Origin: an uncultured Bacilli bacterium
GTDB taxonomy: Bacteria > Bacillota_I > Bacilli_A > RF39 > UBA660
Assembly (NCBI GenBank): GCA_910586195.1
Contig: CAJUHO010000043.1
Coordinates: forward strand, 1 to 8,264
DNA: 8,264 nucleotides
Reading direction: 5' to 3'
Every line of letters begins with the position of its first letter. The first letter of the stretch is position 1. The position numbers and the translations under genes are program-made. The notes below the pieces were generated by a model. It ran no database searches. It saw only the letters and a program-made list of their open reading frames with translations, and was not told the DNA's origin. Below, in pieces: positions 1 to 5,497 of the stretch.

Positions 1-588
1 GTCTGCCTTTACCCAACTACTACTAGATTCATTCCATACTACTTTTATCATGTTATTCTCTGTACTTACAACTGGTATAATTCCTTCTACAATCTTTTTA
101 CCACTGGGAAATGATAACTTCTTATTATAAAGTCCTCCATTGCTTCCAAAGGTAATTACTTCATCTTTATCTGTATTGTTTGCTATCTTCAAGCGATATG
201 TTTTTACTCCATTACTATTTATTACTTCTCCTTCTTCTCCCATGGGTTCGTCTTTTGTACTGTCATAACTAACATGCACTCCCTCTGCTACTTCATACCA
301 GAAATTAAACTTTGCATCTCGCTCATTTTTATTTTTCAAAGTAATTTCTATCTCTTTACTCTCTCCGCTTTTGATTATCATACTATGATTCCTATCTAAA
401 CTTTCACTCGTTATTGTTGCTGCTATTTCTCCTGTTACAATGTTTAGGGAACCCCTTCTTTCTACACTACTTGTAAATAAAGCATAGGAAAAGCCTCCCA
501 CTATCAAAAACAAACTGATAATCCCTACCAACATAATATAATTATTATTCTTTAACCTCTTCCATGGATACTTTATTCTTCCTAACAT
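1..588 (-). CDS. Surface protein paralog A, N-terminal 196 codons (runs off the window)
   Basis: This minus-strand frame is open from an ATG at 586-588 to the window edge, 196 codons with no stop. The predicted protein starts MLGRIKYPWKRLK, followed by a hydrophobic segment (about residues 17-36) and the sequence SYALFTSS. This resembles the SipW/TasA/camelysin-type N-termini of exported proteins with an Ala-X-Ala-like cleavage region; export is inferred. The rest looks like a beta-rich extracellular domain (NFWYEVAEG, ITFGSNGG). It aligns without gaps to the first 196 residues of the complete gene at 995-2803, with about 28 substitutions by hand count (about 86% identity). The start is supported by that alignment and by a GAGG ribosome binding site at 597-600. 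The part outside the window probably continues into an FGE/lectin-like domain as in the paralog, but this cannot be seen. A 23-bp palindrome lies just upstream of the ribosome binding site. Confidence 0.85.
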   Translation of the reverse strand, partial: MLGRIKYPWKRLKNNNYIMLVGIISLFLIVGGFSYALFTSSVERRGSLNIVTGEIAATITSESLDRNHSMIIKSGESKEIEITLKNKNERDAKFNFWYEVAEGVHVSYDSTKDEPMGEEGEVINSNGVKTYRLKIANNTDKDEVITFGSNGGLYNKKLSFPSGKKIVEGIIPVVSTENNMIKVVWNESSSSWVKAD

Positions 589-608
589 ACTCTTAACCTC
601 TCTTTTTA

Positions 609-631
609 TCATAAAGTTAAATACTTTATGA
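609..631. repeat. 23-bp palindromic site, copy 1 (left inverted repeat)
   Basis: The site reads TCATAAAGT, spacer TAAAT, ACTTTATGA. The 9-bp arms pair perfectly. The whole 23 bp is the exact reverse complement of copy 2 at 885-907, including the spacer; identity stops at the next base on both sides. It lies 6 bases upstream of the GAGAGG stretch that includes the ribosome binding site of paralog A. Candidate roles are a recombination site of an invertible element, an operator half of a pair, or an mRNA hairpin near the ribosome binding site. Confidence 0.85.
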
Positions 632-665
632 CTTTTAAGGTTATTCTTCTTATATATCAATAAAT

Positions 666-694
666 ATTATATAGATGACTATTTTTATGACTGG
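666..694 (-). promoter_or_regulatory. Weak promoter-like sequence facing paralog A
   Basis: On the minus strand a perfect TATAAT lies at 671-666, but the -35 position at 17-bp spacing (694-689, CCAGTC) is poor and there is no extended TGn -10. It is currently the nearest -10-like box pointing at paralog A. Its distance to the adjacent 23-bp repeat (34 bp) equals that of the rightward TATACT box to the other repeat. Confidence 0.25.
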
Positions 695-821
695 TTTTGT
701 TATCTGTAGAACTTTGTCTTATTTTGTCTCTACCCTAATCTTTTGACAATTTCTTGACTGCTTATTTTTCTCTTTGCTTATTTTTATTTTCTTATTCTTT
801 CGTAATTTTTAGGTTTCTCAC

Positions 822-850
822 TTGATTATATTTTCCCCTTATTATATACT
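822..850 (+). promoter_or_regulatory. Sigma-A-like promoter pointing right, away from paralog A
   Basis: A TTGATT box (822-827) is separated by 17 bp from a TATACT box (845-850), the best -35/-10 pair I find in this intergenic region. In the present orientation it points at the 3' end of the complete surface-protein gene and would give only antisense RNA. If the 632-884 segment were inverted, it would lie on the minus strand with its -10 at 671-666, pointing at paralog A with a leader of about 70 nt. It was found by eye in AT-rich DNA, so chance matches are a real risk. Confidence 0.35.
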
Positions 851-884
851 TAATCTATAAGTAAGATAAGTATTTCAAAAAAAC

Positions 885-907
885 TCATAAAGTATTTAAC
901 TTTATGA
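885..907. repeat. 23-bp palindromic site, copy 2 (right inverted repeat)
   Basis: The site reads TCATAAAGT, spacer ATTTA, ACTTTATGA, the exact reverse complement of copy 1. On the minus strand the hairpin is followed by G and then seven T residues (883-877). It could therefore also act as a weak, AT-rich intrinsic terminator for the surface-protein gene ending at 995. A terminator role alone would not require the loop and both arms to match copy 1 exactly. Confidence 0.85.
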
Positions 908-994
908 ATTTTTATTCACAATCTTCAAACATGCTACTAAATAATTTATATATTAAGATTATGTAAATATGTTTGGTTACCGATTTTCTATATT

Positions 995-2803
995 TTAATT
1001 TATACTCAGTACGAGACGAAATGCCCCATATCCATTGGCATGACCATAACTATCCCCTAAAGAGAAAATTCCTGCACGTATATCATTGTCAAAATATCCT
1101 CCACGCATCATCCATGGACCTTGTGACGTTATCATATATGCACTATCATTATACCAGTTTATTGTCTCATTTAAGGCCTGTGTTGTACATGCTTTTCCAT
1201 TACAGGCTATCAATAAATTACTACTTGTGTAAAACTCATAATACTTATCTTCTAGAAAGCTCCTTCCTGTTATTGTTGTTCCATCCTTCAATAGGCCTGT
1301 ATAGCCCGAATTATATGTAGTATTAAATCCCGAATGCTTATCTCCTTCTGGAGCATAATCTCCCATCATATATTCCCAGGCACCTCCCGACATATCATAA
1401 ATTCCATATATCGTTCCTGTTGTTGAGGCTCCTGTTCCTTTTAGACTTTTTTCATATGTATACTGACATCCATAATCGGTATTTCCCTTACTTGGCGCAC
1501 CATAACTACATCCTACTACATAACTGTTTGATTTATTTTGATATATCTCTTTATTCGCTCCTGTATAATTCCTATTTCCAAGCTTTCCATATTTACTCTG
1601 AGAAAGATAGGCAATTGTCGCCCATTCACTATTCTTCATGGCATGAGAGTTCATCTTATCTGCACTAAATCCATACCGATTTCCACTCTTTGTTATATTT
1701 CTTCCAACAATTGCAATAGTAGATGGCTGTATTTCTCTCCAACTTGTGATATTGGGCCTTATCATAGCATCTAAGTTTGTTACATTGGCACCTCCATTTA
1801 TAGCACTTGGATTAGAACTACTCGTCTCAAACTTCCCTACCCACATTCCTGATATCTCTTCCGTTCCAAATGTAAATCCGTCTGGTGTTCTCCATCCACT
1901 TCTCTTTTCTGCCACTTTATATTGCGCACTTCCTAGCTCCTTCTCACTCTTCTTTATAAACTTAACATCTATCTCCCCTGGTAGCGCTTGGGTTGGAGCA
2001 CTGTTCAAATATACCCCCTTCTTTCCATAATAGTTTGTTCCATCTTGACTTCCTATTGTATAAGAATATCTTGGAATATATACCCACATTGTTTCGATAT
2101 CACTCATAAGTACTATCGTTCCATTTGCTGCACTTTGATATTTACTTCTTGTGGCACTTGTCACTGTAACAGCATTTGCCCACTTTCCAAAATCATAATC
2201 ATACCAATTATTATCGTCTGCCTTTACCCAATTATTACTAGCTTCATTCCATACTACTTTTATCATATTATTCTCTGTACTTACAATCGGTATAATTCCT
2301 TCTACTATTTTCTTACCACTTGGAAAGGCTAATTTCTTATTATAAAGTCCTCCATTGCTTCCAAAGGTGATTACTTCATCTTTATCTGTATTGTTTGCTA
2401 TCTTCAAGCAATATGTTTTTATTCCATTATTCTTGATAACCTCTCCTTCTTCTCCCATCGGCTCATCTTTTGTACTGTCATAACTCACATTGACTCCCTC
2501 TGCTACTTCATACCAGAAATTAAACTTTGCATCTCGCCCATTTTCATTCTTCAAAGTAATTGTGATTTCTTTACTTTCTCCACTTTTTATTGTTATTCTA
2601 TGATTCCTATCTAAACTTTCACTTTCTATTGTCGCTGCTATCTCTCCTGTTACGATATTTAGGGAACCTTTTCTTTCTGCACTACTTGTAAATAAGGCAT
2701 AAGAAAAACCTCCCACTATCAAAAATGAACTGATAATTCCTATTATTACTATATAATTACTTTTCTTTAACTTCTTCCACTGATACTTTATTCTTCCTAC
2801 CAT
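995..2803 (-). CDS. Exported surface protein with FGE/C-type-lectin-like C-terminal domain (paralog B)
   Basis: The protein has 602 residues. I place the start at the ATG at 2801-2803 rather than the ATG at 2810-2812: the GAGGAG at 2813-2818 abuts the earlier ATG but is 9 nt from this one, and the downstream ATG aligns with the start of paralog A. A hydrophobic segment (about 17-36) followed by SYALFTSS resembles a SipW/TasA-type export signal. Residues 40-196 form the domain shared with paralog A. Next come aromatic-rich motifs (MWVYIPRYSY 239-248, GWRTPDGF 303-310, SGMWVGKFE 318-326). The C-terminal domain has YDMSGGAWE (469-477), RGGYF (567-571) and a final FRLV (595-598), hallmarks of the formylglycine-generating-enzyme/SUMF1 superfamily and its C-type-lectin relatives. 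I see no FGE active-site Cys pair in the usual place, so a binding or adhesion role is more likely than catalysis. The ligand is unknown, and anchoring may be by the uncleaved N-terminus. Confidence 0.85.
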   Translation of the reverse strand: MVGRIKYQWKKLKKSNYIVIIGIISSFLIVGGFSYALFTSSAERKGSLNIVTGEIAATIESESLDRNHRITIKSGESKEITITLKNENGRDAKFNFWYEVAEGVNVSYDSTKDEPMGEEGEVIKNNGIKTYCLKIANNTDKDEVITFGSNGGLYNKKLAFPSGKKIVEGIIPIVSTENNMIKVVWNEASNNWVKADDNNWYDYDFGKWANAVTVTSATRSKYQSAANGTIVLMSDIETMWVYIPRYSYTIGSQDGTNYYGKKGVYLNSAPTQALPGEIDVKFIKKSEKELGSAQYKVAEKRSGWRTPDGFTFGTEEISGMWVGKFETSSSNPSAINGGANVTNLDAMIRPNITSWREIQPSTIAIVGRNITKSGNRYGFSADKMNSHAMKNSEWATIAYLSQSKYGKLGNRNYTGANKEIYQNKSNSYVVGCSYGAPSKGNTDYGCQYTYEKSLKGTGASTTGTIYGIYDMSGGAWEYMMGDYAPEGDKHSGFNTTYNSGYTGLLKDGTTITGRSFLEDKYYEFYTSSNLLIACNGKACTTQALNETINWYNDSAYMITSQGPWMMRGGYFDNDIRAGIFSLGDSYGHANGYGAFRLVLSIN

Positions 2804-2860
2804 TTTATACATCTCCTCATATTTTATACTTTCCTAGTCTTCGGATATCCTTATCGTACC

Positions 2861-2896
2861 AAAAAAAAAAAAAAAAAACGCAAGCTTACGTTTTTT
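2861..2896 (-). terminator. Intrinsic terminator after rseP, hairpin plus T18
   Basis: On the minus strand, AAAAAACG (2896-2889) pairs with CGTTTTTT (2880-2873) around an 8-nt loop. The right arm continues into an uninterrupted run of 18 T (2878-2861 on the minus strand). It lies 62 bp past the rseP stop and separates the cdsA-rseP unit from the surface-protein genes. The hairpin is AT-rich but the U-tract is unusually long. I found no convincing sigma-A promoter for the downstream gene between 2804 and 2860, although a TATAAA occurs close to its ribosome binding site. Confidence 0.75.
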
Positions 2897-2958
2897 AAAA
2901 TCATTACTTCTAATTATAAAATACTACCAATAACATTAAAAGAGATGATATATATCTA

Positions 2959-4002
2959 TTAGAATAATTTCAAGATATCATTAAATGTAACATAAACCAT
3001 TAGGGCCATCAATAAGAATAGTCCTACTGTGTGAATAATGTTTTCTGTTTCTGGCTTTACAGGACTTCCTTTTATTTTCTCAATTATGATAAACAAAATA
3101 TGTCCTCCATCAAAACCTGGGAACGGCAATAAATTAATAAATCCAACATTAATACTCAAGAATGCCATTAAATAAATAATATTTTCAAGTCCTGCTTGAG
3201 CTTGTTGACCTACAAGGGAGAAAATTCCTACTGGTCCACTTAGTTGATTAACTTTTACACCACCAGTAAATAATTGTTCAAGAGTAACCCACATTTGTTT
3301 AAATAATGACTTTGTCTTAAAAGCGGTATATTTAATAGAAGCAACAAAACCATATTCCTTATCTGTTTTTAGAGATATTCCATAACGGTAAGCAACTTCT
3401 TTCCCCTCTTTTACCTTCTTCGGTTTTATTTTATATGTTTTTTCAGTACCATCCTTTTTTTCCACAATTATTGTGGTTTTCTTTGTATGATCTGAAAGGG
3501 CTAAGTACAAGCTCATATCATCCATCGTTGTAATTTTATGACCATTAATTTCCCTAACGTAATCCCCTTTGCGCATTCCAGCCTCATATGCAGGATAAGT
3601 TTTGTCTATATCCCCAACAATTGGCTTATAATTTGCACTTCCGCAAAATAAAGCTAATAAAAATAATACAAGAATAGCAAAGATAAAATTAAACCCTGCT
3701 CCAAAAAACATAATCAAAAATCTTTGCCATGGTTTTTTAGCTTGTAATTTTCTCTTCTTTGGAACTTTTTTATCGTCTTCTACCTCTTCTCCTGCTAATT
3801 GAACAAAACCTCCTATAGGAATAGCACGCAAGCAATAATCTGTTTCCTTATTCTTTCCCTTTTTACAGAACACCCTAGGTCCCATTCCTAATGAGAACTC
3901 ATATACATAAACCCCTAGCATTTTTGCAAAAAGAAAATGTCCAAGTTCATGTACAAAGATAATCACTCCTAAAATTACAATAAATATCAATAATGTTACC
4001 AT
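2959..4002 (-). CDS. rseP: RIP metalloprotease RseP (site-2 protease, M50 family)
   Basis: This 347-residue membrane zinc protease cleaves membrane-embedded substrates such as anti-sigma factors and, in Gram-positive bacteria, remnant signal peptides. The zinc site HELGH is at residues 18-22 in the first membrane segment. The second conserved motif, NLLPFPGFDGG (290-300, the NxxPxPxxDGG class), supplies the third ligand Asp298. A PDZ domain lies between (roughly 120-200; VGDIDKTYPAYEAGMRKGD, INGHKI). Further hydrophobic segments are near 93-115, 275-290 and 325-345. Length and motif order are normal for the family and all catalytic residues are present. It follows cdsA after 10 nt, and its GGAGG ribosome binding site overlaps the cdsA TAG stop, so translation is probably coupled. 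In Bacillus, dxr usually lies between cdsA and rseP; here it is absent. Confidence 0.96.
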   Translation of the reverse strand: MVTLLIFIVILGVIIFVHELGHFLFAKMLGVYVYEFSLGMGPRVFCKKGKNKETDYCLRAIPIGGFVQLAGEEVEDDKKVPKKRKLQAKKPWQRFLIMFFGAGFNFIFAILVLFLLALFCGSANYKPIVGDIDKTYPAYEAGMRKGDYVREINGHKITTMDDMSLYLALSDHTKKTTIIVEKKDGTEKTYKIKPKKVKEGKEVAYRYGISLKTDKEYGFVASIKYTAFKTKSLFKQMWVTLEQLFTGGVKVNQLSGPVGIFSLVGQQAQAGLENIIYLMAFLSINVGFINLLPFPGFDGGHILFIIIEKIKGSPVKPETENIIHTVGLFLLMALMVYVTFNDILKLF

Positions 4003-4012
4003 TTAAATCCTC

Positions 4013-4813
4013 CTATATAATATTTTGAAATAATATAAATGCAAGTACTACAAAAATCAAGCTGTCTAATCTATCTAAGACTCCACCATGTTCTGGAATT
4101 AAATTAGAAAAATCTTTTTTTCCATAATATCTTTTAATAGATGAAAATACTAAATCTCCTATCTGACCTACTACTGATAAAATAAGAGTAATTAAAACTA
4201 ATAATACTAGTGAAACTTGGGGATTAATTACTTGATGATAGAAGGTAGCAGCAACAACTACACCAAATAAGACTCCTCCAATAAAACCTTCTACTGTCTT
4301 ATTAGGTGAAATATCTTTAGCAAGTTTATGCCTACCAATTAAGCGTCCTGAAAAAAGAGCAAAAGTATCTGTAATCGTTGAAATTAAAAACAAATAAATA
4401 ATATACATTAAGTCAAAATTTCGTACAATTATTAATAAATTAAAACTCATTCCGATAAAAAGAGTTGATCCAACTAGCATCAAAGCATCATTAATATTAT
4501 ATTTTTTATTATCATTAATAAAGACAATGGGTAGTAAAAATGCAAAAATGATAAAAGACATTACCTTATAGTCTACGTTATAAACAAAGTAAGTAGAATT
4601 AAAATTGAACAAGGTAAAGAATAATACTGCTAAATAAGCAAATACTTTCATCATAAACGGAAATGTTTTTTTACTCTCTCTAATGCGGATAAACTCATGT
4701 AAACCTAAAATAGCAAGTAATCCCATAAAAAGGGCAAAAGCTTCTTTTCCGATTAAGAAAACAAGCACAAATATAGCTATTAAAACGATAGCACTTAAAA
4801 TGCGTACTTTCAT
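4013..4813 (-). CDS. cdsA: Phosphatidate cytidylyltransferase (CDP-diglyceride synthase)
   Basis: This 266-residue polytopic membrane enzyme makes CDP-diacylglycerol from phosphatidic acid and CTP, the branch point for bacterial phospholipids. The diagnostic signature is complete near the C-terminus: S224-x-I-K-R, K-D at 233-234, then PEHGG and LDRLD ending at D250. The preceding sequence is a series of hydrophobic segments with a conserved-looking loop containing SPNKTVEGFIGG. The ATG at 4811-4813 has a GGAGG ribosome binding site at 4821-4825. The stop is TAG and overlaps the ribosome binding site of rseP. A terminator-like hairpin and a promoter-like sequence precede it, so it probably starts a second transcription unit (cdsA-rseP), with possible read-through from khpA. 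Its usual upstream neighbour uppS is not present. Confidence 0.96.
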   Translation of the reverse strand: MKVRILSAIVLIAIFVLVFLIGKEAFALFMGLLAILGLHEFIRIRESKKTFPFMMKVFAYLAVLFFTLFNFNSTYFVYNVDYKVMSFIIFAFLLPIVFINDNKKYNINDALMLVGSTLFIGMSFNLLIIVRNFDLMYIIYLFLISTITDTFALFSGRLIGRHKLAKDISPNKTVEGFIGGVLFGVVVAATFYHQVINPQVSLVLLVLITLILSVVGQIGDLVFSSIKRYYGKKDFSNLIPEHGGVLDRLDSLIFVVLAFILFQNII

Positions 4814-4836
4814 AATTCTGCCTCCAAACTATAACT

Positions 4837-4865
4837 ATTATAATACGAAATAGTCTTTTCTACAA
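4837..4865 (-). promoter_or_regulatory. Probable sigma-A promoter of cdsA-rseP
   Basis: On the minus strand TTGTAG (4865-4860) is followed after 17 bp by a perfect TATAAT (4842-4837). The -35 matches only at TTG. The predicted transcript would start near 4830, giving a leader of about 17 nt with the GGAGG at 4825-4821 almost at its 5' end. Confidence 0.5.
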
Positions 4866-4866
4866 G

Positions 4867-4889
4867 AAAAAGAGTTCAATTTAAACTCT
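4867..4889 (-). terminator. Weak terminator or attenuator after khpA
   Basis: On the minus strand AGAGTT (4889-4884) pairs with AACTCT (4876-4871) across a 7-nt loop and is followed by TTTTCTT. The stem is only 6 bp and lies directly after the khpA stop, so read-through into cdsA is likely. Confidence 0.5.
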
Positions 4890-4890
4890 C

Positions 4891-5139
4891 TTAAAACTTA
4901 TCAATATCAATTTTTATATACTTATTCTCTTTCAGTGCACTACTAGCTTGCACTAATGTTCTAATGGCATTTGCTGTTCTACCATTTTTTCCGATGACAC
5001 GTCCAATGTCATCTTCTTTTACGATTACTTGAATTAGCATAACATTTTCTTCTTCTGTTTCAAATTCCTTTACGCTAACAGCATCAGTATCTAAAACAAT
5101 AGATTTGACAATTTTTTCTGTTAATGCAACTAAATCCAT
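4891..5139 (-). CDS. khpA: KH-domain RNA-binding protein KhpA (YlqC)
   Basis: This 82-residue protein is a single KH domain with the RNA-binding GxxG loop GKNG at residues 50-53, in the context IGRVIGKNGRTANAIRTLV. The family binds many RNAs, partners with KhpB/Jag, and in streptococci influences cell elongation and division; it is cytosolic. I chose the ATG at 5137-5139 (MDLVALTEK) over an in-frame ATG further upstream: it gives the normal family length of about 80 residues, and only one base separates it from the rpsP stop (TAA-G-ATG), so the two are translationally coupled. Its ribosome binding site (GAAGGA) lies inside the last codons of rpsP. The rpsP-khpA order is the usual one in Bacillota, but rimM and trmD, which normally follow, are missing here. 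Confidence 0.95.
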   Translation of the reverse strand: MDLVALTEKIVKSIVLDTDAVSVKEFETEEENVMLIQVIVKEDDIGRVIGKNGRTANAIRTLVQASSALKENKYIKIDIDKF

Positions 5140-5140
5140 C

Positions 5141-5419
5141 TTATTTTTCCTTCTTTGCTTTTGTATCAGCAAACTTTTTCATAATTCCAGCCTTACTAAA
5201 TAAGCTTCTCACTGTATCTGATGGAATGGCTCCTGTTGATAACCATTTCAAAGCCTTTTCCTCATCAATTTTTACATCTGCTGGTGTTGTTAATGGATTA
5301 TAAGTCCCAATTAGCTCTAAGTATTCTCCATCTCTAGGACGACGAGAATCACTTGCTACAATTCTATACATTGGTCTTTTTTTTGCACCCATTCTTGTTA
5401 ATCTAAGCTTTACTGCCAT
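5141..5419 (-). CDS. rpsP: 30S ribosomal protein S16
   Basis: This 92-residue S16 protein of the small ribosomal subunit binds 16S rRNA and helps assemble the 30S particle. The N-terminus MAVKLRLTRMGAKKRPMYRIV and the following SRRPRDGEYLELIGTYNP are unmistakable family signatures. The start is the ATG at 5417-5419. An in-frame upstream ATG at 5477-5479 would add 20 unrelated residues encoded by the promoter and terminator region. The ribosome binding site GGAAGG (5428-5433) is well spaced. The C-terminal tail is Lys-rich (FADTKAKKEK). It is the first gene of the rpsP-khpA unit, behind a perfect-consensus promoter, as fits a highly expressed ribosomal gene. Confidence 0.98.
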   Translation of the reverse strand: MAVKLRLTRMGAKKRPMYRIVASDSRRPRDGEYLELIGTYNPLTTPADVKIDEEKALKWLSTGAIPSDTVRSLFSKAGIMKKFADTKAKKEK

Positions 5420-5450
5420 ATTATTTACCTTCCTTTCTTTGATGTCTTTT

Positions 5451-5479
5451 ATTATATATAAAAAAGAGGTTGCTGTCAA
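5451..5479 (-). promoter_or_regulatory. Perfect-consensus sigma-A promoter of rpsP-khpA
   Basis: On the minus strand TTGACA (5479-5474) and TATAAT (5456-5451) are separated by exactly 17 bp, matching the sigma-A consensus at all 12 positions. Transcription would start near 5444, about 25 nt before the rpsP ATG. The -35 box lies within the cotE terminator hairpin. Confidence 0.88.
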
Positions 5480-5488
5480 CCTTTTTTT
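5460..5488 (-). terminator. Intrinsic terminator of cotE
   Basis: On the minus strand AGGTTG (5482-5477) pairs with CAACCT (5472-5467) across a 4-nt loop. It is preceded by an A-run and followed, after one C, by six T residues. It begins about 9 nt after the cotE stop. The mirror-image A and T runs would also let it terminate plus-strand transcription. Confidence 0.88.
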
Positions 5489-5497
5489 GATAACACC

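Larger units (their letters stand above)
632..884. mobile_element. Candidate invertible promoter segment between inverted repeats
   Basis: These 253 bp have no gene and are bounded by the two 23-bp inverted repeats. Segments of a few hundred bp between short inverted repeats and carrying a promoter are the established layout of site-specific phase-variation switches in gut bacteria. Inversion would swap which outward-facing promoter-like sequence points at paralog A. The neighbouring genes encode surface proteins, a common target of such switches. No recombinase is present in the window and inversion itself cannot be seen in one sequence, so this is inference. Other explanations are paired operators or hairpins in the leader and terminator. 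Confidence 0.4.
589..994. other. Long intergenic region between tandem surface-protein genes
   Basis: This 406-bp gap has no convincing ORF and is very AT-rich. It holds the ribosome binding site of paralog A, two 23-bp palindromic sites in inverted orientation (609-631 and 885-907), and promoter-like boxes in both directions between them. The part from 908 to 994, directly after the stop of the complete paralog, shows no clear GC-rich terminator. The only hairpin there followed by T residues on the minus strand is the 885-907 palindrome itself. The gap is far longer than the others in this window, which are 1 to about 150 bp. Confidence 0.8.

Noticed and set aside
609..907. CRISPR array or insertion-sequence ends
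   Set aside because: There are only two copies, in inverted orientation, with a 253-bp non-coding interior; there is no repeat-spacer periodicity and no transposase or target duplication.
973..2332. Several plus-strand ORFs of 78-115 codons inside the complete surface-protein gene
   Set aside because: They overlap the clear minus-strand gene, have no recognisable domains, are rich in His, Tyr, Leu and Ser as expected from antisense translation, and lack good ribosome binding sites.
995..2803. Active formylglycine-generating or other iron/copper oxidase enzyme
   Set aside because: The FGE-type fold signatures are present, but I see no catalytic Cys pair or EgtB-like His/Glu metal motif in the expected places, and the protein has an export signal.
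2804..2812. Upstream ATG (2810-2812) as the start of the surface protein
   Set aside because: It abuts the GAGGAG ribosome binding site with no spacing, while the ATG at 2801-2803 has proper spacing and matches the start of the paralog.
2843..2850. GGATATCC palindrome upstream of the surface-protein gene
   Set aside because: An 8-bp palindrome is expected by chance and is not repeated near the other genes.
5420..5479. N-terminal extension of S16 from the ATG at 5477-5479
   Set aside because: The extension is encoded by the promoter and terminator, and S16 proteins begin at the MAVKLRL position.
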